NCBI GenBank assembly: GCA_002897115.2
Contig: BCIH01000006.1
Span: 443,250 to 507,249, forward strand
Direction: 5' to 3'
Length of the DNA: 64,000 nucleotides
From: Prototheca cutis
Taxonomy: Eukaryota; Chlorophyta; Trebouxiophyceae; Chlorellales; Chlorellaceae
Position 1 is the stretch's first letter, and every line of letters starts with the position of its first letter. The position numbers were made by a program, and so were the translations under genes. The notes beneath the pieces are model-generated. The model saw only the letters and a program-made list of their open reading frames with translations. It made no database searches and had not been told where the DNA came from. Below, one piece after another: positions 11,917 to 22,288 of the stretch.

Positions 11917-13333
11917 GAAAAGCCCTCCAAAACATCCCACCTCCCCTCTCTCTTCGTACCCGATTTGGAGTAGGACAAAGTGTTCGGCGGCCGGGTTTGC
12001 CAGGGCCTTGCGTGCAGGTTGGCCCATGCCCCCCGCCGTATAGTGCACCACTTCACGCAGAAGGCAAAAGTTCGGCTGGTGCGTCACCAACGCCAGCATG
12101 ATCAAGTCGGCATCAAGCCCGTACATGCAGTGCCGCGTAGGCACGCTGCTGCTCGTACCACTGTTGCCTCCGGCGGCGGCCTCAGACACGCGAGTCCAGC
12201 GGATGTGCTCCATGATCTTGTGCTCACCCTCCCCAGGAACCTCATGTCCTGCGCACTTGTGTGTTTGTTTGTTGGGGTGCATTAGAAAGCGTGAAAATGG
12301 AACTACGTCGCATGCATCAGGTCTTTGTTCAAGCCGGAATACCCGCTCGCTCCAGCAACGGCCACCCGCATGCACCGACCACTCGCCGGAGAAGATGATG
12401 GTTGGTCGCTGCCAGACGGGGTCCTCGGACACCTTTTTGCGGATGAAGAAGCGGAGATGCTCCCCGAGCCGCATCATAAATGCTGGAAAAGGTGGGGAAT
12501 GGCAAGTAAAAGGTGTCCGAGCAGGGCTCAGGGAGACAAGCCCCGCCGCTCCCATGCCACCCAATCTCCTCGCCAGCACCCCATCAAGCTGTGCCGCCGT
12601 GCAAAAACACCCACCTGTGCCTGGCGTGATGCAATTTGAGTCAAAGGGCTCGGCCTTGCGTTCATTCTCATCGGCAGCGGTGCTCTTCTTCTCCGCCTTT
12701 TTGGCTGCTTCCCGCTGCTCGATGGCCGTCTTGAACCGCCTCGCCCGCTGCTGATTCATCTTGGCGCGTGGAGCCACGCCTGCAGTGGTGCCGGTGATGC
12801 GTTGTCATCACGATGATCAGAGCTTCAGTGACAATGGAAGGGAATCGCACTGCATGCAGCGATCGGCAGCATGCGCGGCAGTGTCAAAATTCACGCTGCA
12901 AGCAACCTCACCCCAGGGGCCCCCGTACGCCCACGATCCATCACGCCGCAACAATCCAATCTAGTGTCCCGCTCTCCCCCCTCCCACGCACCATCAATGG
13001 CCATGAACAGGATTTTTTGTGGCTGGATCAAGCTGACCAGCTTCTCCAAATAGGTGAAGATCTGCAGGATCATCTCCTCCTCCGTCTTCGGTCCAGAGGG
13101 GTCCCCCGTGATCTTGCAGTTGTGGACGATACCGTTCATGTCCAGGTAGAAATTGTCTATGATGGGGGCCACGGTGGCACCACCCGGCTGGTTGATCAGC
13201 GGGTAACGCTCGCTGAGCCATCGGTAGAACTTTGGGATACCTGGAGGGCGTGGCACGGGAGGTTGTCCTGAGGCATGGCAATGACACCCGAAAACACCCC
13301 AGCATGCACCATCCACAGTCATGACGCACCCAT
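5527..13333 (-). CDS. XRN1: XRN1-like 5'-3' exoribonuclease
   Basis: This enzyme degrades decapped, 5'-monophosphorylated RNA in the cytoplasm. Fifteen exons are proposed: 13333-13330, 13240-12992, 12779-12615, 12482-12387, 12248-11960, 11762-11608, 11450-11297, 11228-10520, 10350-10234, 9997-9930, 9773-9600, 9431-9295, 9104-8949, 8694-8566 and 8043-5527, about 1,700 residues. The N-terminal nuclease signatures appear in order: MGIPKFYRWLSERYP, DNFYLDMNGIVHNC, APRAKMNQQRARRF, SNCITPGT, GHEVPGEGEHKIM, GLDADLIMLAL and VGNDFLPPL. WNWYYPFHYAP and PFLPFEQL follow. The downstream part has the XRN1-specific PYYGC element and SH3-like segments, then a Pro/Ala-rich tail ending FWTMLQQQGGK. That separates it from the shorter plant XRN2/4 type. 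Exon 1 holds only ATGG. Introns 4 and 9 need GC donors. Several introns carry GT/CA repeats. Confidence 0.92.
9251..9284. repeat. (CA)17 microsatellite in an XRN1 intron
   Basis: Perfect CA dinucleotide run on the plus strand, which is (TG)n shortly after the 5' splice site on the transcribed strand. Similar runs lie in other XRN1 introns at 10053-10072 and 11885-11915. Confidence 0.97.
11885..11915. repeat. (AC)n microsatellite in an XRN1 intron
   Basis: Perfect AC dinucleotide run lying in the intron between the exon ending with HFVLLQIG and the exon beginning LLRQYLALEF. Confidence 0.97.
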
Positions 13334-14407
13334 TGTGTGCTTCTATGCAGCGGATACAAGCCACAGAGGCTTCAGGATGGTGTCTGGGTCCAGGGACAGG
13401 TCACGCCAAGGCGGACATCACCACCCGCGTGCTGCGGAGTCCTCGAACACGGTTCTCTCTGCCTAAAAATAGAAACCCGTCAAAATGCATACTGTTTTCT
13501 ACGTTGGATCAATTGTGTCATACAGGGTCAGGACAGTCTTTGCTCCGGAAAATTTGTCGTTCGTTGCACTCCAGTTTCGAGGTTGCAACTTGGGGAACGA
13601 TCCTTTCCACGCACGGATGCCCGGTCAATCATCCTGCCCTGGGTTTCCATTCTGCACGTGCTTGGACCTTCATCTGCCTGCCCAAATCATGGCATCGCCC
13701 CATGACCATCTGCACAGCCACAGACCAGTCTGATTCCTGAAAATATACCTGATCAAGCCTGCTTTGCGACGCAGTTTTCAGTAGCATTACGGCACGCAGA
13801 GGAACCGCCAACTGCCTGCCCAGCACCCCTCGCCGGCCCAGGGCCACACTTGATTCCCCGAGCCACCAATGAATGGCGGAGAGCAAATTTCAGTGGGAGA
13901 TCATCGTCAAGGTGCGGCATCATGAGGGGAAATCGGGCCTGCCATGGGGGAAAATTGGCGCACCGTATGTCCATTGGATAGGAAAATTAACCTGCGCTGT
14001 TCTCAACGCAGGACTTCCTTCAAAACTGGTGCGGGAACATGCAGGTGGGAAACGGGAAAACCCCACTGGAAACTGTGCGTGGCGACGCACAGGTGCATGC
14101 CTGGCACTCATACACACGAGAACAAAAGGCAGAGGCAGGACAGATTTCATGACAGGGCAGACAGATTTCATAGAGTAACATGCATGCAGTTATCCAGGCA
14201 CATTGCAGGGCACAAATAAATCCTTGTGGCGCCTTTATCCCCGAGATCGGCAGATGGGATGGATACAGTCAAAATTTGCACGGGCCCCGCTCTGCGGACC
14301 TCCGCGATGGGATGAGAAGCTCATGACGCAGCAATCTCCTTCAAAGGTTCTCCCCGACTCTGGCTCCGTCCCCTGGCCCAGTATGAAAGCAATGCCAAAT
14401 GCCCCTC
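13334..14407. other. Intergenic: upstream of XRN1, downstream of the next minus gene
   Basis: No gene could be supported in this 1.07-kb stretch on either strand. The open frames are short, overlap one another and lack recognisable motifs. It must hold the XRN1 promoter and 5' UTR (reading leftward) and the 3' UTR of the gene ending at 14408. Confidence 0.5.
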
Positions 14408-15622
14408 TCACTCAGCCTTGCCAAACGGATTGTAATACTTGAGATCTGCCAGCAGCCCGCCCCGGAACCAGTCTCGCGGTACCATGGTGTCATCGGGGTG
14501 GTACCACGACAGCCGCGCACGCTTGCGCGTGCTCTTGTCGTCCACAAACGTCGCCCGAATGCGCTCGTTACTTGCTGCCCAGCGTGTGAACGGCAGGAAA
14601 TGAGGCACCTGTGGGACCACCACCTCGGCGGCGGCCGCCGCCTCCCGGCTCTCCCGTGCCGCAGCCCGCTGCTGCTCCCTCATGGCCTGTGAATTGTGTT
14701 TGGACGCACGTGCTTGGATTACGATGGTTCTGTTCAGCAACATGCATACCCGACGGGGTGCATGGACACCGATGTAACGGGGCGGCTGGAGGTGGGGTGG
14801 CGCAAGCTGTTTGGTCATGCATGAGTGCATGGCCCAGTTGCCTTTGCTCGCTTGCATCGCACCCTTGCATTCCATCCATAAACATGTCACCACACACCTG
14901 AAGTCCAGGCATCATCAGCTCGCCAAGCTTGTCTGCCAGTGCCCGGAATGGCAGGCCCTGCGGCGCACAATAGAAAGAAACAGCTGCTGCTGTGACAATC
15001 GCCCCAGCACTGATGCATGGGGACGATTAGGAATCAACACCGACGGGCCACCACGAAATCTTCCGAACTCTGCTCTCCACCCAACCCCCCCAAAACAGCA
15101 CCGGTTACCACCCCGGACCAACTCTCGGCCGCAATGCATGCTCCATGACCGCACCTCAAAGGGGTCGCGCACCGCGTGCTCGCTGGCGGCTGGGGCAGTG
15201 GCGCTGACCACGGCAGCCTCGTCGTAAGCAGGCTTGCTGAACGCGTCCTTGGTCGGAACTTGGAGGGACGCGCCAATGTGCAGAGTGAAGCTCTGCGCGC
15301 CAGGGTGGTGACCACGGTCGACTCCCGGAACTCCGACATCCGGAGTGTTTAAACGGCCCATCGATCTTAACCGGCCACTGCCTGCCAGCTCAGCACTGCC
15401 CACACAGCGGGAAGGCCCTCATACGCAGCCCCAGGCGCCCATTCCCGCCCTCCTGGCATCCAAGACACTCACCTTTGTCGGCTTGCGCGGAGCAGGGGCA
15501 TGATGAGCTTGCACGGCAGTCTTCGAGGCGGACTGAGCCGTCTCGGACTTCGGCTTGCTGGTGGGCCGCTGCGTGAATTTCTGCAGCTCCGGCGAGGCCT
15601 GCGCGGTGGAAAGAGCTGCCAT
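14408..15622 (-). CDS. Unrecognised basic protein, possibly organelle-targeted
   Basis: I do not recognise the family. Four exons fit in phase: 15622-15473, 15292-15155, 14957-14898 and 14686-14408, giving about 208 residues. The first exon is rich in Ser, Thr, Lys, Ala and Gln with almost no acidic residues (MAALSTAQASPELQKFTQ at its start), which resembles an organelle transit peptide. Exon 3 encodes GLPFRALADKLGELMMPGLQ, with a polypyrimidine tract just before its acceptor. The last exon begins with an Arg/Ala/Glu-rich helix (AMREQQRAAARESREAAAAA) and ends with STRKRARLSWYHPDDTMVPR and LADLKYYNPFGKAE. The latter looks conserved rather than random. An upstream in-frame ATG at 15661 is an alternative start. 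Confidence 0.6.
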
Positions 15623-16334
15623 TGGTCGATACCGCCTCAAATGCGAGGCACTATGCTGCAATGGAGTGCCCTGTCACCACTATCGGCGTACCTGCAGAGC
15701 GGGGAAGAGCGACAGCGCCACTCGGCGAGCCGCAAGCTGCGAAGAAACGGTTCTCACGGCTGTAGCAGACATGTTTAAAGGTGTAGTGAATAAAACTAAT
15801 TTTCTGAGAAGAATGGGACGGTCTTTTAGGCCACGCTACAGTTTTGCTGACAGTGCAAAATGGCGTGTTGGGATGGCCCTTCCTCCTTTCCGATGGTCGA
15901 CACAATTCAGCTTCCGAGATGTCCCACAATGTGAGGGTGGAAGCCTTCGCCTTTGACTCGCGCCATCTCCCTATTTTCATTTTACAGTGCCAATGATCTA
16001 CTATGCACACAAGAGGGTGAGTCACTCCGCTCCACGCCGCTGGAAGCGGGGCTGGTATTGGACGGACGCGGCCGTGAGCTCCGAACCACTGTCTCCCGAA
16101 AATGGGAAGCGCCCGATCACTCTCTGGGCTCCTTCTGGGCGCCCTTCTTCGGCTCGCTGCAAGCCAATGGAAAGTGGACACGAGCGTTGAAGCAGTGAGG
16201 CCAGCTCCGAATTCATAATGTGCCGGGATCATCCCGGCACAAACTAGTGTGGCCCGGAATAGCGAGCCGATATCCTATCTGATGACGTCAAGCATGCTCG
16301 TCGCGGATGTGCGGCAGTGTGCAGGCTCACCCAG
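15623..16334. other. Intergenic between two minus-strand genes
   Basis: No gene is supported here. Open frames exist on the minus strand but show no motifs or splice consistency. The region contains a perfect TGACGTCA palindrome near 16283, nearer the end of the upstream gene than any start codon, so I assign it no function. A short palindrome around ccgggatcatcccgg lies near 16210-16225. Confidence 0.5.
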
Positions 16335-17957
16335 CTACATGCCGCCCTTCCTGCAACCGGCACAAGGCCTGAACCCCACCCATCCACACACACGTACTCA
16401 ATGAAGGGCAGCATAAAGTTCTTCAGCTGGGGCTTGCTTGTTATGGTGACATCCAGAGGTCCAAACTGCCGGGACACGCCCGGGTCCTTTTTTCTGGCCC
16501 ACTGCATACCGTTTGTATTGGGCACGAGTTTTCGTTGATCGTGTGCTGCAGAACCACCTCAGGGGTCCGAGTTCGGGGGGCAGGGTGGGGGGGGGGAATG
16601 CAACAACAGTGCTGCATTCCGTCAGCACCCCTCCACCCTTTCTGGCCACGCCCTCTCTCCACCCACACCCCTCTAACGACCCACCCCCAGACCGCCCACA
16701 TCCAGAACAAGGAAAGCTCACCAGACGTGCAAACTCTGTCCGTCGTCGCTTGGGGGACTTGGTCCATGGGAAGTGGGCATCCGGCTGAGGCACGCGGGGG
16801 TACTCGAGGTACAGCCGCTGTCGGTCTGGCGGTCGATTCCAGGAAAAGACATGCAGCCGTCCCAGTCGCCGCGCGATGCTCTCCTGCCAGGGCCGGTGCA
16901 TGCCCAGCACAGAGCTCACATTGGGCGTGAACCGTGCCACCATACCATTGCCCCCGCACATCTCGCAGTCCACCGTGCCTGTGCGAGGAGAAGGGGGCCG
17001 GGAAGTGCCGGGTAGGGAGTCGGTGGAGGCTGTTGACCAACACAGCCAATACAAGAAGATGCCACACATACACACACATGCGCGCGCGCGCGCGCATGTG
17101 GGGGAAAAGGGGGCACTAAATGCCGCTCACAAACGTACCAGCATAGGCCGGTTGTGGGTGCGGAAGTGGGTAGCTGTTGGCCATGGCGGCCCTCAAGTTT
17201 TTGTGGAGCTCGGCCGCCTTGTCCTGTGCGGACTCCCCCGCGCCGTTGCCCAGGTCTGCCAGGCAGCGGTGGCCACAGAAACCACAGGGATACGTCTCAC
17301 TGTAGCTGTTTCCCACGCTCAGCGTCCGCACCAACAGGACGCCCGGGCGGCGCAGCAGCGTGGCCGTTCCGTGACACTGCAATGTGTTGGCAGGAGAAAA
17401 AGGGTTCTGATTCACATTCTGCAACAAGAAATGCATTCAGGTGCTGTCTCGTATTGCAGGGCAACAGCCATCCGCACATGCTGACTGGCGCAGGATGTCG
17501 TTCAAGATCTGTCCACGTCGCAGGCTCTAGAAACCGGCAAGCCGACGGCAGCAAGCAGAAGAGAGTAAGAAAGCCAGCATCCCCTCCAACCCATCCTGCT
17601 CGACTCACATGGGGGCAGGTGAGCACGCCGGTACCCCTGCACCGATAACAGCTGCTGACATACATGCTCCTGAACAGGCCGACCACATGCCTGGCCACAA
17701 TTCCAAACGAGGCAACCTGGACAACAGATGGGAAGGGCCATTTGCACGTGAACATCCCCGCTAAAGCGCATCTTCCGGCTATGAACCACGTCCATGTTAT
17801 TAAAGCACGCAAGGCAAGTCTCTGGCATGCAGCAGAGGCAGCCTCATCCCCGGCAGTCGGAGTGTGCAATCCCCGGCCCTTCCACACCCCAAATCCCGTG
17901 CTGATCCCCTACCGTGCTGATGCCTCGCACAACATCCAGAATGGGCTCCGGTTTCAT
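16335..17957 (-). CDS. DnaJ-type (CxxCxGxG) zinc-finger protein
   Basis: The start is the ATG at 17957 (MKPEPILDVVRGIST). Exons are 17957-17913, 17716-17609, 17376-17139, 16978 to about 16722, about 16540-16400 and a short last exon ending KGGM at 16335. Exon 2 has SCYRCRGTGVLTCPH, continued by CHGTATLLRRPG, so two Cys-x2-Cys-x-Gly-x-Gly-like modules lie across an intron. Exon 3 adds YPCGFCGHRC and exon 4 adds VDCEMCGGNGMV. Four such modules together resemble the cysteine-rich zinc domain of DnaJ, but there is no J domain. The later part (QFGPLDVTITSKPQLKNFML) looks conserved, but I cannot name its family. Plants have plastid chaperone-like proteins built this way, so a plastid role is possible but unproven. 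The phase at the 16722/16540 junction is not clean. Confidence 0.65.
17079..17097. repeat. (CG)n run flanked by CA repeats in an intron
   Basis: A run of about eight alternating CG dinucleotides sits next to a CA run (17062-17078) and is followed by ATGTG. Alternating purine-pyrimidine DNA of this kind can adopt Z-form. It lies within an intron of the zinc-finger gene. A comparable tract of mixed GTGTGCGCGC lies at about 35380-35430 in a SET-gene intron. Confidence 0.85.
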
Positions 17958-18457
17958 CTCGAGAACCAACTATCCGATGTAATATGACGGTCCCCGGTCC
18001 AGCTTGGCAAGGCAATGCCCTGCAGGCACGCCCCACCCACGGCGAAGGGCCCTGGCGATGCCAATGGGCTGGCTTTGGTGGATCAAGCTTTAAGCCTGTG
18101 TATTGCACAGCACCACACACGCTTATCGTTTTCCGGAAGATATGTATATGTGAGATTGGAAGAGGAGATTGCATGCATTGTATGTCGCTTCTGGCCACAG
18201 GCCAGGGAGCCGGGACATCGGCAATTTGCTCGAGCGATCTCTTCTCTTTTGGCGACACTGCATGGGGCCATGCAGGCGGCTCAAAGTTGTTAGATCGAGA
18301 CCCCCCGACTTTGTTGCAGTATGGAGACATTATCCCGGTAAATCTGTTCATATTCCACCTGCACATTAATCCAGTCGGGTTCGTACGATAGGAGGGCGCT
18401 GTTTCTGTGGGGAAGTTTTTGGACAGCAGTCTGAAGGTTCCGGGCCGCCACCCCGTC
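17958..18457. promoter_or_regulatory. Shared upstream region of a divergent gene pair
   Basis: The 500 bp between the start codons of the minus-strand zinc-finger gene (17957) and the plus-strand ZPR1 gene (18458) must carry both promoters. I see no recognised motif that I would call. Both genes encode Cys-rich zinc proteins, but nothing in the sequence links their regulation. Confidence 0.4.
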
Positions 18458-20131
18458 ATGGCGAGGGAGCTTCCANAAGACCAGGAGCTTTCTCAGGTCG
18501 AGGATAGGGTCCCATCAGAGGAGAGGTCTTCCAATGAGGCCTCCATAGCCGTGGAGGCCGAGTCTGAGGACGACTCTGACGCCCTGGCAGCTGGGCGCCT
18601 GCCCACCCTGTGTGTGCACTGCCTTGAGGAGGTGAGACCTGTCTCCTGAGGCAGATGGGGGCGGAGGACCTGGATTGGGGCGAGTCACAGTGTGCCAAAG
18701 GATGATGTTGTAGTGTAGTGCATCCTCAGGATGTCTAATTTGCTGGTTGTCTGATGATGTCACACGCCACTGCTGCTTGCAGGGCTCGGTGTCAACTTCC
18801 ATCGAAGACTTCCCAGGCTTCCGGACAGCGCTTCCTGTCTGGGATTTCGAGTGCCAGACGTGCAGTCACAGGTGAGGGTCTTTGGCAACGATGCATCACC
18901 GCCGGTTATGCGTGCAGGAATGGGGACAGAGAGTTCACTCGCCCACGGATGGGGCATCGGAGGGGCGCACCTCCACCGTCCCGCACTGTGTTCCATCAAA
19001 GTATTTTTGGCCATGTTCAAGCAATCCACTCTCTTATATGCCTCAAACCCCCCAAATGATCACTCGCAGGAGCAAACAGGTGCAGTTTGTGGGGTCCTAT
19101 GCCGAAGAAGCGTTGCGCTACCACCTCAAGGTCTCAACGCCCGACGACCTTCATCGTCAGGCGAGCTGGCTGTTGGGGTTGGGGCAGCGTATTGTGTGGT
19201 GGTGGAGCTTTCCTGCATTTGACGTGCGAGCACTGCAGGTGCCACAAGCCATTGCACTGGAGATATGCCTTCCCAAACTTCCCAGCACCACCCCACCACC
19301 CGCAGGTGATCAAGGGGGAGAATGCGACCATCAGCATTCCCGAACTGGAGTTTGAGATCCTGGGATCCAACACTCCCTGCACCATCCTGACGGTGCGATG
19401 TTGATTTCAGATGGATGTGATGTGAATGGTTTCGCAGACAGATTGTGTGTGATTGTGGGTGGGCATATGGTGGACATCGTCGCGAGCCACAACTGGCCTT
19501 GGCGCCAGTTGTACCCAGGGCCCCTGGACACAAGCTGTTGAACGGGCGGTTTCCACCTTTTCTGGCAACAAAACACTGCTGTTCCACGCCAAAACTGCAG
19601 CGTGGGGACGTGACGACGGTGTCTGAGTTGCTGGAGACGACGATTTCCAACTTGCAGATGAACCAGCATGAGCGTGCTGCCGAAACCGCGGCAGCCATCG
19701 ATGCCTTTCTCGAGGTTGGTTAATTTTGTCGGGATCCCATGACGTTGCATGGCCCAGCTTCTTGTGTTAAAATGCTTGTTGAACGTTGAACCAGGCCCCC
19801 GGCAACCGATGGTGGCGATCACTAGACCACCAACACAGACCACATGCTACCACGGCGAGACAGAATGTCTTTGACAACCCCCCTTTTGTCTGAACAGGAG
19901 CTCAAGGAGCTGGCTAGGGGCGACAAGCCCTTTACGCTGGTGCTGGAGGACCCAGCAGGCAACAGCTTCATCGCACCCGCAGGCGAGGAGGACGCCTCGC
20001 TTGCCAGGGAGTGCTATACGCGGAGCGTGCGCGAGGCTCTGGCGGTGGGCATCCCCGTGGAGGCAGAGGTGGGCGAGCGCCAGCTGGAAAGCGTGGCCGA
20101 GGAGGAGACCGAAGGCCAAGACCAGCGGTAG
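18458..20131 (+). CDS. ZPR1: ZPR1-type zinc-finger protein with a single ZPR1 domain
   Basis: ZPR1 proteins bind eEF1A and assist its folding and growth signalling; they move between nucleus and cytoplasm. Six exons fit in phase: 18458-18631, 18783-18871, 19070-19130, 19306-19392, 19601-19714 and 19898-20131, giving about 252 residues. The zinc finger is CVHCLEE followed by FECQTCSHRSKQVQFVG. The rest of the module has ATISIPELEFEI, GDVTTVSELLETTISNL and PFTLVLEDPAGNSFI, all typical of ZPR1. Eukaryotic ZPR1 normally has two such zinc-finger/beta modules in about 450-490 residues, whereas this gene has one, as in archaeal homologues. It could be a second, short ZPR1 paralogue or a lineage-specific reduction. 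An n falls in exon 1. Confidence 0.85.
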
Positions 20132-20523
20132 AGACACCAAAGCTCAGCAGCGGGGGCCAGGCATGGACATGGAGCCTGTTGAAAGAGATGGACACCCACA
20201 ATGCTTGGACATAGGACTGACCATTTAAAGCTGCATTTAAAGCGTGGGCATGTGAATGGACTACAGCGGTGTCAACCATGTCTTAATGACAGGGTCAATT
20301 GAGGTTGGGAGTGCGAAACACTTGCGGTCTCGGGGCCAATCCCCGGGCGTACAGCCTGCAGGTAGGCCAGTCACTCATCCCACCGGGTCGACAATCTCGC
20401 GGTCAGTGGTGCCACATCTCCATCTGCTGCGGCGAAGTTTTCACAGTGAAATTAAGTGTATATTTTTTTTCTGGACACGCGTGGATACCAGGGCAGGGTT
20501 TGGCTGGATTGGAGCGAGGAGCC

Positions 20524-21240
20524 ATGAGCCACTTCACGGAGTACCTGCGGAGTGCGTTGGGGAGCTGGGCTCTGCGCGGCTTGACTCTTTTCTGTGGCAT
20601 CTGTGGTGTGCATGGGCTAAGCGCGTGGACCTCTCCGCTGCAGATGTCATCGCTAAGAGGATGGAGGACCCCGACGAGCGCCGGGCTAAGAACGAGGACC
20701 GGTTGCGTGGCCTGAAGAAGGGCGCTGACACCACGTACGCGAGGGCGTCTGTACTGCAGTAGGGTTGGGTAATTGAGGCGATGCATGCCCGTACATGTCC
20801 ACCGGAGGCTTGAGTGGGTGGTGGGTGGGTGGTGCCGACCTGTGCCTGACCTCCCTTGCATTGCTGGACACCCCTCTGCATTGTTGGAACACCCCCCACC
20901 ATTGCAGCAAGCGTGGCCTGCAGTATCCCACCAAGGACTGGGGCTTCTGGCGGTCGGAGCGTCTGAACGCACAGGTGGGTGGTGCTACACTGAAGTGGCA
21001 GCTGGTCGGGTGGGGTTCGCCTGGTGACAGGGTGCCCCCTGGTCTGGCGGCTTGTAGGCTCCAAAGGAGTTTAGGGGGCCGTGGATTTCAGTACCCCCCT
21101 GCCTGGCGGCATGTACGACGTCCTCTCAAGACTGTTGCTTGCACACTAACATCTCACGCCCTCCTTTCTACTTGCAGTACGAGACCAACAGCGATCCGGC
21201 AGTGAAGAAGATGCTTGGCCGGTCCTTCCCCACCGTGTAG
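20524..21240 (+). CDS. Small conserved-looking protein, 82 residues, function unknown
   Basis: Four exons fit exactly in phase: 20524-20551, 20644-20734, 20908-20974 and 21178-21240. The product starts MSHFTEYLR, continues with a charged helix (AKRMEDPDERRAKNEDRLRG), then YPTKDWGFWRSERLNAQYE, and ends KKMLGRSFPTV. All four exons are short and every junction is a good GT-AG site, which supports a real gene. I see no signal peptide, cysteine motif or membrane helix. The size and composition resemble small accessory subunits of mitochondrial respiratory complexes, but this is only a resemblance. Confidence 0.65.
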
Positions 21241-22288
21241 AGCTGGCGCGGCCAGCGTTGAATCTCTTGGGTGTTGTAACGTACCCGTCTGCAGTAAGAG
21301 CAGTCGCCTGAAAACGGACACTGGATGTGTCGCCAGGCCGTAAATGCCAGGCACTGGGGAACTGGCCGTGCAGACAGCTGGTCTCTGTAGGGAGCGGGGA
21401 TTGGATGGGTGGGCTGGAAGACCCGCATGCCCATTGTACACAATGGCAGAGTCATAGGGATGGCCAGGGACAACTGCCTCATGCCGGTGGGCAACAGCAG
21501 ATCACGCCAGTCTCAGGTACCGATCCCACCAAAGGCGACACGACAATTCAGCACACCAAAGCACACACACTGTAGCGCCCTGCAAACCCCATCAGGCAAT
21601 GTCGAGTGCTGCGGAGCGCATCCTGCCGCCACACATAAAAGACCATCAATTTCCCTCGGGCACATCACTGTTCCACCGACTCCGCGGGCCAAAGTGCGCA
21701 CTTATTTCCCTCCCATCGACCCTCCCAACCGTTTTCCAGCTCTGCAATTCTCCAATCCCACTGTGGAAAGCGAGCTCAACAACACACAGGTAGGATGCAT
21801 GGGAAGGGAGGGATCAAGGCGGCTGGGAGGGGCGCGGGCGGGGCCGCAGCCTCGCGGCACACAGCGCAGCCCTCCCGCGCTGCCCCGGGCCCAACCTGTG
21901 CCGGTCGGCCCCTTGGGGACAAGGGCCCTGGCAGTGTGCATGGCAAACAGCAATGGCGGCCAGCAATAACAGCGGCATGAGGCGGGGGATGTACGGGGTG
22001 GATTGCTGGGGGGAGGCCCCCCAGCCGAGCGCACCGACCGGCATCCATGCAGACAGGGGAGGGGAGAATGCGCAAATTGAAGTCATGTGCAGCGTGCATA
22101 CTTCGCCGCAGGTTTCATTTCATGTAATCAACTACCGCCTTGTATTCTTGCTTGGAGAGTGGGTGGTGGTGGTGGTGGGGGTTGGGTCAACCCAGGGAGC
22201 ACGGAGCGGCCCGGCCTCGGCCGCACCGCCCATTCCCCGATGCAACCTGCCCTTCAACGGGACCCCCAATCAAGCCGCCGGAGCAGCT
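21241..22288. other. Intergenic between convergent genes
   Basis: About 1.05 kb between the end of the 82-residue gene (+) and the end of the H+-ATPase gene (-). It should hold both 3' UTRs. No coding exon with motifs or splice consistency could be supported on either strand. Confidence 0.5.

Noticed and set aside
16280..16292. TGACGTCA palindrome (bZIP/CRE-like site)
   Set aside because: An 8-bp site occurs by chance in a window this size, and it is not close upstream of any start codon.
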